Part shown: one piece after another, positions 11,939-26,316 of the stretch | Numbering within the stretch: position 1 is the stretch's first letter | How the letters are laid out: each line of letters begins with the position of its first letter | Source of the DNA: Elysia crispata | Lineage: Eukaryota; Mollusca; Gastropoda; Plakobranchidae | Length of the DNA stretch: 64,000 nucleotides | Assembly (NCBI GenBank): GCA_033675545.1 | Contig: JAWDGP010000269.1 | Location: 575,001 to 639,000 of the forward strand | Direction: 5' to 3' | Notes under the pieces: generated by a model | What the model saw: the letters and a program-made list of their open reading frames with translations, nothing else | Told to the model about the DNA's origin: nothing | The model's database searches: none | Position numbers and translations under genes: made by a program

Positions 11939-14900
11939 ATGGATTCTTTGTCAGATGGCATGGATACACAGTTGATTGGAATGAAAAGAAAATTTGATGC
12001 AATGGCCAACCAAGGAAAGGATGAAACTGTAAGACACAACCTTCTGGGCGATTTTGAAGATGCAGAGATGACAGGCAATTTTTCTAGGCTGGCTGACAGG
12101 TCAACAAAGGAGCCCATCACATTCTCTCTATCTCCTGCACAAACTTTTACAAGCTGTAAATATTTTTAATATTACTAGTTTATTACTAAGAAGATTTATC
12201 TTTGAAAGTAGCATCCAGTCTCTTTTAATCTAAATGGAATAGTGAAGACAAAATTATTTTCTCTTTTATGTTGACTGTTCGTCATTTTGGATTGTTAATA
12301 ACTACCAAACTGTTCAGCAAATGGCAGAAATTTTGAACGAGCTTATTTTGACGTTTTATTTCCCCTATCTTTTTGTTTTTAAATATGAGTACTTTTATGT
12401 AAGTTATCATATATTTTTGTAAAAGGGGTGCAGTCCATCATAAGGCTGTTTCTTTGTTCATTTGGTTTTAAACAGTAAAATTCTGAGGATTATTCGAGCT
12501 TTGGAGACTTTTTGAAACACCTATCACTTACACGGTACAGTGAGAGCAGAATAACCCATATATATATATATATGATTTTCTGCGCTATAGGATTTGTCAA
12601 GAAACTCAGGGTGTAGATACTACTGAAAGTGATAATTAAATAATTTTATGAATTTGAGACAATTTTTTCCCTTCTCATTCCCATGTAAGTCGCAGGCTCT
12701 CCATCGGTAACAAGGGAAATGAACCTTAAAGATGCAGAGATAACTTATCACAAAGCTTCCATCATTAAATTGGAGAACCGTGTTGCTTTACTTCAACGAG
12801 AAGCAGAACAGATTTCTATTGAGCACGACAAAGAAATAGCTGAAATCAAAACAGCAAAAGATGTAAGTAGTATTGCCTTATTACCCACTTTATGTTCATG
12901 GGAAATAAAGGGCATCTATCATTTTTGTCTTGATCTTTTTTATGTCTTATGAAAATCTAAATATTTTGACTATGTTTTTTTTAGATTCAACAAGATGTCT
13001 GTTACTAAGCTGAAAATATACTGTACTCTGCTCTTTTGATTTTCTCAAAGAAAACCAATCGCATTATTTCATTTCTGTTGATTTACCTGCATTACATATA
13101 TATAAAGTCACATTAAATCAACCATACATTTAAATAACACTTTTCACATTTCTCATACAACTATGTAACAAAACTAGCAAACTAAATCTATAATGTAATG
13201 TAACAATTCTATTCTTAATCTCAAAAATGCCTCTTAATGATCATGAAAATGAAAATTTTGTTTACTTTTTACAAAGAGTAATTAATATAATATTGCTTTT
13301 AGAACAGCATTTTAAAGTATGATTTCGTACTAATGTTAACTTTGACCCCAGCGAGAAGTCAAGAAAGCTTCGGACTTGAAATCCAAATTGCAGTATGTCA
13401 TGGAGTGTGAGAAGACTGCTCGAGATGAAGTGCATCGGCTGGAGAAAGAGCTTCAACATCAAACTATAGAAAGTAACAAGAAATTCCTCAATGAGCAGAA
13501 AGAGAGGATTGAAGCCACTGATAAAGCTCAACAAGTAAAGACTTCAACTCTCTATCTTATCTTCTTTCCTTGAAATTTTGGCTTTCTTGTACTTTTCTAC
13601 CTCTTAAATTCTAATTAAGTACTTAGATAATTTCCTGTTGGTTATTCAAACTTATCAAAGACTAGCCTGAACAGGGTATTAGAACCAGCAGTTAAAAGTT
13701 TGCCGTCCACCTTTCATGTCATGTGTTTAAAAGTTTTAAACCTTTGGAGGAAAAAAAATTAAATTGCAACATTATAATTAATTAAAGCTTTACTGTGAGC
13801 AACACATGGATGAGATAAAACATTACTATAGATTTTTTAACTGTCAAGTGCTTACCTCTCAATTTGACCATTCTTTCCTGGCTCCTCACAGGAAAGTGTC
13901 CATATCAGAGACCACAGCATGTCTGCCTACATTTATTGACATTTTGACATATAGAATATGTTTCTTGTAGGATTTTGGATTCAAATCTGATATTTTCACT
14001 TGTTGCTGCTAAGGTATTTAAAGAAGGTTCTGATATTTTCACTTTTTGCTGCTAAGGTATTTAAAGAAGGTCCTGATTCATTTAAAAAAAAAATGAAACC
14101 AGTAGAGTCTTAAATCAGAAGAAGTTTATAAGTTTATTCTCTGTTTTGATATCACAACAAAATATTTTAGAGCTTTTGCATGGGTATATTTTTATCTAAA
14201 TATTGGTACCTGGGTTGTATAAACACTAAGTATCAAGTTAGACTTACAAAGATTAAATAATTTGAGGCGGCCATTTTGTAGGCTCCCTTCACCTTATTCA
14301 TTTTTGGGGAGAAAAGAGATTAAAATGAAATTTAATTTTTGGAGGCATTCAATTGTAGAAAAGCAGATTTGGGCTCTCAAAATGTTTGAAGGTAGAATCT
14401 ATTTTTTTTTACTGTGTATTTTTTTTTATTTTCCTTGCAGGTACATATGTTATATATCTTTAATTCTTCCCACTCACCCTTCTCTCTCTTATTTCTTTTA
14501 AAGATTAACTATTCCGTTTTGCTGCACACAGGTCAAAATGCAGTGGATGGAAAAAGAAGCTCAGCTTTATGAAAAGATAATGTCACAGAAGCAGAAGATA
14601 GGGCATCTTCAGAGCAAACTGGAAGAAAATCTAACACAGTCAGCTCTGAAAAAAAACTCTTCTGCCGAGATTGCCACCTATAGGCAAAAGGTTGAAAAAC
14701 TTGAAGAGGCATTGCTGAATGAAAAAAAGAAAGTCAAAGTAAGTTTCTGTTTTGTTTTTTTTTTTGGGGTGGAGGGGGGGGAGTTTGGAAGGAATTTTCA
14801 TTTTCAAAATATGTGGCATTTGATTCCATTTTCAATGCTGCCACATATACCTTGGAGATTCCTTATATTTTAATAAATCCTTGGGAAAAAATCATGAAAA

Positions 14901-17900
14901 TTTTTTTTGAAAATAATACAGTGGAACCCTCAAAAACCGAAGTCTGATTATTCGAATTTCTCATAAACCGAATTTTGCAAGATGGTAGATTTTTTTTCTC
15001 TTCGGCTTTGTTAGAATCGGACTCGTATTTCGAAGTATTTCTGATTTGATTCTCTTAATTCGAAGTCAATACCACCTCATAAGGCATCACAAAAGTGCTA
15101 CATGCATCTCTCAAGCAGCAAGCAATGCCAATCACTGCCCAAGAAAGGCTGATCAGTGCGCTAACAAATCAAGAATGGAGCAGATGTATTAACAATTAAG
15201 TACTATTAGCAAATCTTTACTGATCTTGATAGCAACGAGGGACGGGGGAAGGGGAGGGTTGCTCGTTGCAGGCTCAGTACACACTCACTCAATGAGTCTT
15301 AGACTCTGTTATACCCATTTTTGTAATTTGAATACTCTTAATTCTAAGATTTAATCCATTCCTATACAATTTGAATTATGAGGTTTCCACTGTATCTTAT
15401 AATTAGGTTTATTCTACCTGAGAATTCATCGGAACACATAAACTAATGAAATATGGAGTTTGCTTTACATTTTTCCAAAGTTCAATTTTTTGGCATTGAA
15501 TTCTGAAAAAATATATAATCAAGAACCTTGTATTCTGAATTTGTAGGCTGATAAAAAGCAAAACTTTTTCATCAAGTCTGTGAAATGTACTTTACAGAAA
15601 TAGACATAGAGTCTTTATTTTATTTTTTATCAAATGAAAAATGGGAACCCAGAATTGTATTTTGCTGTCCAGTACACGCATGACACAGTTATGTACTCAG
15701 TTAAGAAGATTTACTGAACTCTATCATAGCTAAAATCACATTAAGATCATGAAACTTTCCAAAAAATACTGAAATGTTATCCTATATGAAAACATGTTGT
15801 ATATCTGGCATCATTGGCAAAGTCTCGTCTACTTAAGAATCTTTATCAAACCAACAAAATGCAACATTTTTGTACTTTTAATATCGTGCTATTTTATTTG
15901 ACCAGGATTTAGAATTCCGTTTTGCTGAGCAAGAAGACAATATAATTACGACAAAGGCGTTGAAAGCAGATTTAGATCTGGTTCCTGCTTTAAAGAGTGA
16001 GGTAGAGAAACTTCGTCAAGACAACGAGGGTTTGAGGTAAATATTTTCATATGTCTGCATTAGGCCTTTATTTGTATAAAAGTTTAAAAATGAGTAATTT
16101 TTTTTCTTTCATCTCCATAAATTCTTTTACAGCTGTTTGTTTGTATATAATATCACTTTTCATTATTTTCAGCACACTTATATGCAAAGCTTAATGATGC
16201 AGAAATTCTAGAACTTGAAATGAGTGTTCAGTTAATTTGAAAAGTATTGCAAAAATGTTCTGCATATTTTAGATTGTAACTTGTTGGGTGCCAAACTTTC
16301 TTGATAAATCAGGAAATCTTAATTTTTATTTTTCAATGTTCCGATTCTGCCTGCTTTCAGTATGGTCCTTGACAAGAAGTACAGAACTTTAAAATAATCA
16401 CAACATCCTCTATCAATCCAAGACCCACATTTGCAATATGCACCTTCTATTCTTTAAGTTATGTTTGCTGTTCAGCTATGCAAAAGAGTTCTCATACTTT
16501 CGACACCTTCATACACTAATTTATCTGACAATTTCTATGAAAAAGAGCATAGAGATGCGTGAAAATGGGTCTGTAGACTTAGATTTTGACTCAGACAAAG
16601 GTGATGAAGACTTTGAGTTTCTTCAGTTAGATTTAGATATAAATTCACTGGTAACTGTAGAGAAGACATTGATTTTTTTTTCATATTTTATTAAAAAGAA
16701 AGTCTAAAATCACTTCATTCTGATGAAAAATTTTTTTTACAAGAGATATAATAAAGTTATATTAATTAGTTTCTCTCCACCTCAGAGAATGCATAAGTGA
16801 ATTAATTTAGTTATTAATGGGTTAAAAAACCTCTTTGAAACATTGTATATATATATATATATATATATAGATATCCCTCTTGTTACCTGATATTTTCATT
16901 GACTCTTTTTGGAAGTTTGAGAATAGTTATGCCTCAACTAGCAGTAGCATGGTCTCCACATAGATATTTTGATGGTCTAAGAGAAGTCCATGGTATTATT
17001 TTCATGAGCAGTTGCAACCTTTGAGAAAGGAATCAATTTTTTCTTTATTTTGACCCGCTTTTTGCTATTAACTAATAGTTAACTGATTTTAAAGTATTGC
17101 CTTGAACAATTGTACTGATTCTTAAGAAGCTAAGTAAATGCTTCTAAAATATGCTGATTATTTTTGTATTCGCATTCTGAAATAAAATGATAGTAATAAA
17201 GAATTAGTGCCTTTCTCATTCTCAGAGCGAATGAGCAAAATGCATTGCTACTTGAAGAGGAGATTCGTGGCTTGAAAAGCAAACTGGGACAGATTGACAC
17301 TCTGAGAGAGAGGAATGCTCAATTGGAAGTGGAAAATGAGGTATGCTGGCCAGTCAGTGAACGTGTGAAGATCACAGCAAAATAAAGTAATTTGTAAAAT
17401 TTGAGGGTCTTTAATTTAGTTGTTCTTATACATTTTCAGATATTTAGACCATCAAACTTTTAAAATTGTCTTGTATCCATTTAGGTACAGACATATGGTC
17501 ACAGCAGTGCAAAACCATAGAATTATTTGAAAAAAATATATTTTAAATTTTTTTAACCCTTTATCGCTGTATTTGAATGATTAATGTCACTATATTGTGT
17601 CACATTCCTCTTTGGCATTGATCCGTGGATAAATTGAGAAATGTGCTTTATTCAGTATAGAGAAATTGAAAGCTTTTAGTACTGCAGAATCAATGGATCA
17701 TAATCCATTAGCCTTACATTAGTGTTCTCTTTATCCGAGCATGCATGCAACAAGTCAATTAAAAAAAAATTAGTTTTGTTCGCTCAAAGTTAAGGCAGCT
17801 GAACCACTCAATTACCCAATCACATTAAACCCTACCTCTGCTTCAGCCAGATGTGTCCTAGGCCTGTTGATAAATATTTTGGTATTTTGATTTAGGTTAA

Positions 17901-20900
17901 ATTTGCACTACTAAATCTAAACTAAGATATACTTTTTTGGTTTCTTTTTTACTGTTGGAAAATAAATCTAGATCTGCCACAAATTTAGATCTAGATCTAG
18001 TTTAGCTGTAGAAGACATGATTACACTAAACCAATTTAGCTTAAAGAATGCACCTGAGTGTATTAAGAGCCAACAGAAATGACTAAAAGGTACATTTTAT
18101 CAAAACAAGCTTCTCATTCTTTGTTTATGATGCATTTGAAATAGAAGCATTGCCAACATGGCTGCCAAATTGGCGTGCTCCATTGTTTATTCTAAAGGCT
18201 GGGACAAAAGAAGGACATGATGATCAGCTAAGTTTTCCAATGACTGACTGTATGACAGGGTATCCCTGGCTCACAAAGTAAGCTTGTAGCTGATCAAGCT
18301 AGTGGTTGAAACGATCAGTTACATAACCCTTAACACGTGAGAGCTTGATATGTGAAAATTTACCAAACAGTTTCCAATTGCATGTGTGCCATGCTTAAAT
18401 GTGTCCTCTTTAAAAAATATCATTTGCATTACTTATTGGTTAAATTTTTTTATCTTATCATCATGAAAAATATTTCACAGGAACTCAAAGAAAGGCTAAC
18501 ACGATGGGAAGTGAGTGATACCAGTGGCAGCAGAAGACCACAGTAAGTATTACCTGCGTAATGAAATATTTCTTAACCATTTAACTCATAAACTGATATT
18601 GGACGCCGGGAGTGTCCTCAATAAATCAGGTGCTATGCTCTTTAGCGTTGGCGATCATGACCTTGCCTATCCCTCATCGCTTTCAGTGCCTCTGTCAGTC
18701 TTCCTACTTTGAGCCACTTTGTTTGTCCATCATCTTTTAATGCTGTTTTCCCCTGCTGCGTTTTCCTTCGATCATTCCAGTTGTCACAAAATGTTCTAGT
18801 TTCTCTATTCTCATCACATGGCCAAAATATTGCTTGGCATTTAAATATTCTATTTATGAGTGATCTTGTTATGTTGGCTTTTTGTAACACTGTTTCGTTT
18901 GATTTCTTTGCAGTTCATGAGATTTGTAACATTCTCTAAGTGTCCTACTGATATTAAAACTTGCATTAGTGGCTTCTAGGAGCGTCAGTGAATAGCCCCT
19001 TTGCACTTGGTTTGAGTTCAAGGCCTACCGAACTATTTGGAATGACTTTATTTGCTGATTTTTTAATTTTTTTAACCCTTAATTAGGTATAGACTGCAAC
19101 ACATTTTAACATTATAATAATCCTAGAAAGTGTTTCTGCCACTCAAGATGAGAGTGCATTAGAGTTTAAAGTTATACCGTATATTTTTATTTTTTTATCA
19201 CTATGCCATATTTGAGAGAATTTCTTGAGTATTTTCATAGCTTTCATAAACAAACGAGAGGTTAAAATATTTTTTTTTTCGTTTTTGTCCTCAGATCACC
19301 TAGTTCACTGGCGATGCTTAATCAAGAACTTGAGGTAGCAAATGCAAACCTTTTGATGTCTCAAGGGGAAATGCAATCAAGGTGAAGAGTACTTTCATGT
19401 TTCTCTACAGTCAAATTAAATAATGCATTAATAAAAAAAAGTGCTCCTCTTTAATTCCTGTTCCCTTGAAACCAGTTGCATTTTTTTGCATTTGTTTTAA
19501 AATTTTCTTTCCATTTCCATTCTTTTATTTAGATTTTGTTTATATTCCATAGGGTCAATATTTCTGAACGTAGGGTGGAACATGGAGAAGCAGAGTTACG
19601 CAGGCTGACATCTGCTTTGGCCGTGGAAAAAAATGCAAGTTCCCAGCGCAATGATTTGGTGAAGAGACTGAAAAGAAAAATGTTGCTGTTGTCCAAGGTA
19701 CCCATGGCTAGTGCTTTACTAAGTTATTCTAAAGGGCTTTGATTGAATTGTTGAATGTAGATAATCTAGACTATTTGTCTTCCTTTGTGCAGGGATTAGT
19801 TACGTAGGGCTCATTAATCTGTTCTCTTATTATTCTTATGAAGTTCTGTTGTATTTTTGTTGAACTTAAGGAATCAATTTATACATTATTTTACATTCTC
19901 TTGAAATAATCGACCTCTACAAATATCTTTGGCAGAGGTTTTTTTAGATAATTGATAAAAGCATTTTCTTTAAACCAATTGGCTAAAATTAACTTAAAGA
20001 GTATATAAGGTAAAATATTAAAGTTGAAGAATACACAATGGAAACTCCACAATCACAGATAACCTAGACGACAGACATTTTTCATTGAAAACTTTTACTC
20101 TATTGAAAATGCATGTATCTTTTCAAAGTCTCATAATTATTTGTTTTCATTCGATGGCCTTGTTTAGAAAAAAAAGGGTTTTTTCTACTTTAGAAATGCA
20201 AATACATATAATTTTTGTGTTACAAAATATGTCATGCAAGTTTCTTTCAACAGAAGTATTGACTCTTTGTAAATTCACTTTGACCACCACAAAACAAAAA
20301 AAATTAAGAGCTTGTAAACACTTTCTTTTTTTAGGAAAGGGATGCCTATAAAAATCTGCTAGATTCCTACGAAAGTGAGGTGACAGTGAATTTTGAGGAG
20401 GAGAAGACCTTGCAAATCCAGAGGCTAGAAGCCATAGTTAATGAACACAAAACAATGGCTGCAGAAACGGAGGACACGATAGAATCTCTCTCAAGCAGAC
20501 TGGCAGAATGTCAAACACATCTTGAACAAGTAAAAATTCTTTTTTTTTTTATCCATGAAACTTCTTCTTGATTCAAATACATTTAGGGATCATTGATTCT
20601 TGCATAAAGTTTTCCTGCTCCAATTTGCAAGATGATCTTTTTTTTTTATCCCAAGTCTTACCTACATCCTTTATCAAGCAAAAAGTGTAAAATTAACCCC
20701 AACAATATTTAATAAGTAGGTCTAAGGACATGATTGCACTGAATACAGGATTGCTAGTAGTATAGATTAAAATTTTTGGGTAGGAGCTCAGCACAACTTA
20801 AACTAAAAGCCGAATAGTAGAACCTGTTCATTGGGTCTTTGGGATGGGTACTAAAGATAAAATATGGGCAGATGTCCAATATATAAAATAGACTATAGTT

Positions 20901-23900
20901 ATATGTGTTCTCATACTATTTAACGAAAAAACAATTTTTCCTCTCTGTTGTCATGTATGAACTGTATATCATATTCCTTGTATTTGCCAGGCCCAACATC
21001 AACTGCACAGCTTTGAGAATCCTGATCAAGAGTCTTCACAACAAGACAAAGAAATCATCACTTCACTGAGGTTGGATGAAATATTTTACAGTTGTGATGC
21101 AAACATTTCTGAACTCTTAAATATGTCCTTGAGGAAGAAACTACACAATTTTTCTTCTTCTACCCAACTGAAGCTAGTGGTAAAAGCTGAGGACAGACTA
21201 GCATTCTGTCCACAAAGAATTGGGCAGGTTTTGTAGCAACTTTTCATTGCTAAATCATTGTAAATGTAAATCTATGTTAAGATCCAGCTCCTAATGGCCG
21301 TAAAAAAGATCTTTATCTTTTTTTTCATACTTACGCGTATTGCTACTGCTAGTTCTGCTGCTACTGCTGCTTTGCATTTTGACAGGTTTATTTATGTGCT
21401 GAACTTGTTTTCTAAAATTTTTCTTGTTGCTTACTTCATTGTAGGCATACTCTTTTGCTTGGAGAGTTTTTACATGCATGATACTTTCAACTCTTTGCAA
21501 ATACTTCCAGGAGCAGTAATGGCTGTGAGATTAGTGAAAAAATCTTGTTATCGGTAGGGACCTATTTTTCAATTGGTTTGAGTTCCCTTTTGATGATAGG
21601 TGAGCTTGCCCCCTCATCTTTTCAGTTTGCCCTGCATGATGGAGGCTTGAGTTTGATATATATGCAAAAAGGCTTGATATCATCATGTTGTAGATAAGCT
21701 TTATCAAATACTAAACAAACAAGCAACAGCAGTTTCGATCGATATGAAGTCTTTGCATAATGGACAACAATCCCTTTTTCCACTTTGACCTTTGATTTTT
21801 TTTCATGTCAACAAAGATGGCAGCAATATATGCTCTGTCCTGGATCTTTGAGTTATTTGGTTGGAGAAAAATAAAAAAAAGATATAGCAAATTAACCTCA
21901 AAATATTTAATCCTCCTTTACATTGCTCAAAATAGTATTATCATTACAGTCGAGTCCAAATAATTCGAATCTGGTTAGTTTGAATTCTTGGATATTTCGA
22001 AGTCGTTTGATTTCTCTCTTTAAGCTTTATTAAAATTATCAGTAAGTTTGAACTTTGAAAAAAGGATGCGGTTAATTCTTAGCAATTTTGGCAAGATTTT
22101 TTTATTCCGACACAGTGAAAACACTTTTCCTGGCTTTTACTATGGCAAGCAATTCTGGTGTGTGTGTGTGTGTCCACCTACGTTACAGACAAGAGTCTGC
22201 TATAAGAGTCAACGCACACCAGAGCCGAGCTGTAACAGACAGCCCATAACAGCCAGTCATCACTTGATAGGACAGTCTACTTCCGTTTGCAAAAGCAGAC
22301 ACGCATCGGACCCACAAGCCAGCATGATCTGTGCCATATGTTATAGCGCACTACATTCTGTGTATTACAGCCCTGTCATAAAACTTGGTCTGTGTCGATC
22401 TGGGCACCATCTTGTATCGCTCCTCGATTCAGAACTTTATACTCAAATTACTAAAAAAATGCCATGCCAGAAATGCAAGAAGTCATTACATTTTGCCTCG
22501 GCTATTACTGAGACTTTCTTTAAAAAAATAATTATGAATCTAAGCTTAGTTGTTGAAAAACAAGTATATTCAATCAGGCATGTAACTCGCAGTACACATC
22601 TACCTCGGCTGCTGACCTAGATCTAGCTAACGGTCAGTAGTGTTTACGTGGCAAGCGGTCAGGCGCTAAAGTCGATCGACTGTGACCTTTGATCCCAACA
22701 TCACAAGTATCGGCTGACCATGTAGGTTGAATGCGCATATCAGAATTCAAGTGACGACTGGCTGTTACGGGCTGTCCGTTACAGCACGGCCCTGATCTGC
22801 GTGTAGCCTAAGGCTGCAAGAGGGAAAGGGTTTGGGATCAGGTGAGCTACAGTAGTCTCTCCCCTGCACACACTAGTACGACATTCCTGATCTGTCATCC
22901 ACATCTTTTTACTCTCTTTCTCTTTATATTTTGATAATTTGAATTTTGCACAATTTTTTTTATCCCAATTACTTCAAAATAACCGGACTCCACTGTATTT
23001 TTAATTACATGTTTTTATGGTTTATTTCTACCTTCCATTTAGTTTGAGAGCAAGATTAGCTTTGCAACATGTCCCAGCCGAAAATCTTTGTAAAAAACTG
23101 TTTAAAACTCCCACAGAGGCAAAATCATGTTTTAGAGACCAACAATTATTCTTTTTCAGATGTATACTTCTACTTATAAAATTGTATTCTGAATGTCTGA
23201 CAGGGAACAGAATGCTGTGCTTGAGAGTGAATTGATTAAAACCCAGCAGGAGAGAGACAATTTAGATGCTAAAATTGAACAAAGGCATTTGCAGGTGAGG
23301 AATCCATACAGTTGTTTCCAGTGGTATTCTTAAGATGCACGTTTTTTTTTTATTTATTTATATTTTTAGTGAAATCAATCTAAATAAGTAAATCTCTCAA
23401 TAGTGTGAATTTATCTGTAGACTTTGTGCTAATTTTGATTTTCAAAGCATAATTCTTCCTTTAAATTTTGCTGTAAATTATGCTTCTCATCAGAAATTTT
23501 CGGCATGAGGGTCAAATTTTAATTTTAGTCTTCATATCTGCAAACTTTTTAGGTAAAATTCTATGAAATATTTCATTATTTGCAGTTCAACTGATTCTGA
23601 CAGCAGTTAAGTGTTAAATGCTGTGTTGTTTGTTTTAATGAAAAGCAATCTTACTGGATGACCAAAAAAAAAAAAAGATCAAATAGACCAAAGGTATCTG
23701 GTGCAGTGAAATTTAAACTGCATCAATTAGTTTTCTATTATCTGTTAGATGTGAGTGCAGACCATTTGAAATTTTAAATCTAGACTTTATTTTAATGTGT
23801 TTAGTTTTACTTCTAGTGTTTTCATATTAAAACAGCAAAAAAAAAAAAAAAAGCAAAACTATGTAGGAACATATAAATTGTGTACACAACCCATATTTAA

Positions 23901-24685
23901 AAAAAAAAAAAATTGAATATGCAATACATATCTGTTTACTTAAAGAAAGAAGTCTGATTATTTCCAATCTTAGGCAGCAGGAGAATATATGTGAAGAATT
24001 CTTTAAGGTTTGAACAGATTACTTCTAATACTGTCTTGATTTTTCAGGGTGACTATGATCCAACCAAAACAAAGATTATTCACTTCCTGCAAAATCCTCA
24101 TTCTCTGGCACAGAAAGAAAGACAGGAAGAGCTTGAGAAGCTGAGGGAGGATAATGAAAAATTGAAAAAAAGGAATCAGATTTTAGAGGAAAATGGTGGG
24201 ATGGTTGAGGGAATTACAATGCAAGTGGAAGAAAATTTGCAGCAACTATCACCTAGCAAGGAGATAGAGAGTGAGTACCTGATTTTTTTTTCCTCAGTGA
24301 ACCATAAAAAAAATTGTGCCAAAGCCTGAGAGTTTTGATGGAAAGTTTACAACAGTGATTTAGAAATTAGCAAGATACTTTGAAAAGAAGAAACTAAAAC
24401 AGGCTCTGGGTGTTTTTTTTTTTTAATTCTTACTATGTAGTATCTTTTTGCCAAGTCAGCAGAACAGGAATAGTCACTGTATTCATTCATATCGTATGAA
24501 AGGAAAACACTGCTTGCTTCAGCTGGTATAGTTTTTTTCCTGTTTAGTTTTCCAAATTGTAAGATGAAGGCAAGAAAAAAAAAATTATTCAGAGACAATT
24601 GGCATAATTTCAGAATCTTAATGAGTCAGATGATTTTAATATTTTATATTTGTACATACAAGACCATAATTCTATAAAAAGTATA

Positions 24686-24749
<64 letters not shown>

Positions 24750-26316
24750 CTGGAATGAAAGAGACTGCATCTGAATGACTGGAACAGGCTATTAACACTG
24801 TAGTGTTAAGATTCTCACCAATGATTATTTCATTTACTCAGATTTGAAGTCTCAACTAGCCAGTGCTGAGATGCGCAATCAGCGCTTGAAAGAAGTTTTC
24901 TCCAAGACCAGCAAAGAGTTCAGGGAGGTCTGTTATGAGCTGACAGGTTACAGGTTTGACATTCCTTGTGCCAATCAGTATAGACTTACCAGCATGTATG
25001 CAGAAAGACAGAAAGACTACTTATTGTTCCAGGTGAGTCTTCAATAAAATAAACTTCCATTTCATTTTTTTCATGGACTTATTAGAATAATATTTTGTAT
25101 ATAATACAATGATAAAGATTCTCATGTTCATAAAGATTGTACTGTAACCAATTGTTTCATCCGATATTAGATCTTTTACGGTTTTACATGCTGTAAGTCT
25201 CAAGCAAGGTTTTATATAAGCCAGTCTCTAAAAGTGAATAAAGGGGAATCAGTTAGGAGTATGTCAAAGGTAACTTCTCATAAGATTTTAACAGATCATT
25301 TTTAATTTTTGTGTTTAATAGGAGTTGTAGACATACACGAAGACATCTTTGTCTGCAAAAAGCATCAGGAAGTGTTAAAATGCAGTGTCTGGTTTACTAT
25401 CTTATGGATAAAAAATTGGACATTGCAAAATGGCTTAGGAATGTCATGTACTGAATCGAGATAATGAATCTTTTTCTCTGTTTCTTGCGGTTTGAGTACT
25501 TGCTTGTGCCTCTTGTCTCCGATCACATTGATTTCATCACAAGTTCATGTTTGATACAATTATAGGGTTTGAAAATGATCAAGTCTGTGGCTATGCATTT
25601 TGTCGATAAGAATTCTAACCCCACAATTGCCTATTTCACATAATAAATTTATGCCTCTGATTATTTTTGCAACTGTACGCGTTGTTGGTTTACTGGTACT
25701 AAGATTCTTTTTTAAAAATCCATTTCATAAACATATGCACAATGCATGGAAGACCACACAATAGAACCTGAAGAAATAGACACAGTATTTTAGTTTTACT
25801 TTTAGTTTTCAGTAAAGAAAAATTTTACCCTCGATTTTCACCTTTTTTGAGAAATGGCATAAAAAGATCAGTTAGCAGGTCAAAATTGAATTCTTTATAA
25901 TAAAAAAAAATAAAAAAAATATCGCAAAATACAAATTTGATCCTATCTGATAACACCTAAGTTAAGTTGCATTTTCCTGTTTTGAGTTACAATGAAGTGT
26001 GCTAAGTTAAATAAAATGGTAATCAAATATGCTCCTCTAACATGTTATAAATTCTGATTCCGGCTTATTATTCGTCTATTTTCATCTTTTCTTATCATTA
26101 AAAAAAAAAAATTAGGACTAAGTTTTCCTCACAAATGGTTATTTTGATGTTTTTCTACAGCAAAACTCACAAGGGGAAGTTCAGCTTCTGCAAACAGATT
26201 TCTCTATGACCTTCCAAGATGCTATGGAAAAGTACCTCAAGAATTACAAAAGCCTTCCTCTGTTTCTGAGCCATATCACTATGGAACTATTTGACAGGCA
26301 AACAATGAGTTTATGA
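11939..26316 (+). CDS. MAD1L1: Mitotic spindle assembly checkpoint protein MAD1
   Basis: MAD1 holds MAD2 at unattached kinetochores and nuclear pores, so that MAD2 converts to the form that blocks anaphase. Fifteen coding exons join in phase: 11939-12155, 12696-12862, 13352-13534, 14532-14738, 15906-16036, 17226-17340, 18481-18542, 19295-19381, 19553-19697, 20335-20529, 20991-21070, 23204-23294, 24048-24270, 24842-25032 and 26161-26316. The protein is 749 residues (human about 718). The start sits in a strong ACCATGG context after an acceptor at 11914. Residues about 75-560 are almost all coiled coil. The MAD2-interaction motif is KIIHFLQNPHSL (about 569-580), after GDYDPTKT. The Bub1-binding RLK is at 649-651 (NQRLKEVF). 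The C-terminal RWD-like domain carries CYELTGYRFDI and NQYRLTSMYA and ends FLSHITMELFDRQTMSL. Introns 3, 4, 7 and 11 carry repeats or mobile elements; none breaks an exon. Confidence 0.95.
13986..14071. repeat. 43-bp tandem duplication in MAD1 intron 3
   Basis: Two copies of a 43-bp unit, starting TCTGATATTTTCACTT and ending TTTAAAGAAGGT, stand head to tail with two or three differences. The near identity suggests a recent duplication. Confidence 0.9.
14919..15392. mobile_element. Pogo/Tigger-like MITE, copy 1
   Basis: A 474-bp element in MAD1 intron 4 begins CAGTGGAACCCTCAAAAACC and ends in the inverted GAGGTTTCCACTG. It is flanked by TA on both sides (14917-14918 and 15393-15394), the target-site duplication of the Tc1/mariner/pogo superfamily. 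Its interior matches the copies at 28573-29016 and 29790-30247. No transposase frame remains, so it is non-autonomous. Confidence 0.85.
18620..18935 (-). mobile_element. RTE-clade LINE fragment (3' end of pol)
   Basis: On the minus strand this piece encodes frameshifted remains of the RTE ORF C-terminus: a phase-shifted FGHVMR-like block, TTGMIEGKRSRGK near 18770, KVGRLTEALKAMRDR, and then MIANAKEHST-stop near 18635. It lies antisense in MAD1 intron 7. DNA-level similarity to 5805-6180 is obvious (for example TTTTCCTTCGATCATT and TGTTTCGTTTGATTTCTTTG), so both come from one LINE family. Confidence 0.75.
21947..22995. mobile_element. Nested inverted-repeat DNA transposon
   Basis: A 1,049-bp element in MAD1 intron 11 has imperfect terminal inverted repeats: CAGTCGAGTCCAAATAATTC on the left, and on the right the reverse complement of CAGTGGAGTCCGGTTATTTT. 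Both sides carry a flanking TA. A second inverted pair lies inside, about 22215-22266 against 22747-22795, sharing GCTGTAAC.GACAGCCC.TAACAGCCAGTC.TCACTT. The 190-codon frame at 22048-22620 covers one inner arm and has no transposase signature. The termini resemble those of the smaller MITE family (CAGTGGAACC...), so both may be pogo-like. It looks non-autonomous. Confidence 0.75.
24688..24743. repeat. (AT)n microsatellite
   Basis: About 56 bp of pure AT dinucleotide lies in MAD1 intron 13. Shorter AT runs occur near 12557, 16849, 26988, 46890 and 57437. Confidence 0.95.

Noticed and set aside
22048..22620. 190-codon open frame on the plus strand
   Set aside because: It lies wholly inside the inverted-repeat element at 21947-22995, covers one arm of its inner repeat, and has no transposase motif.
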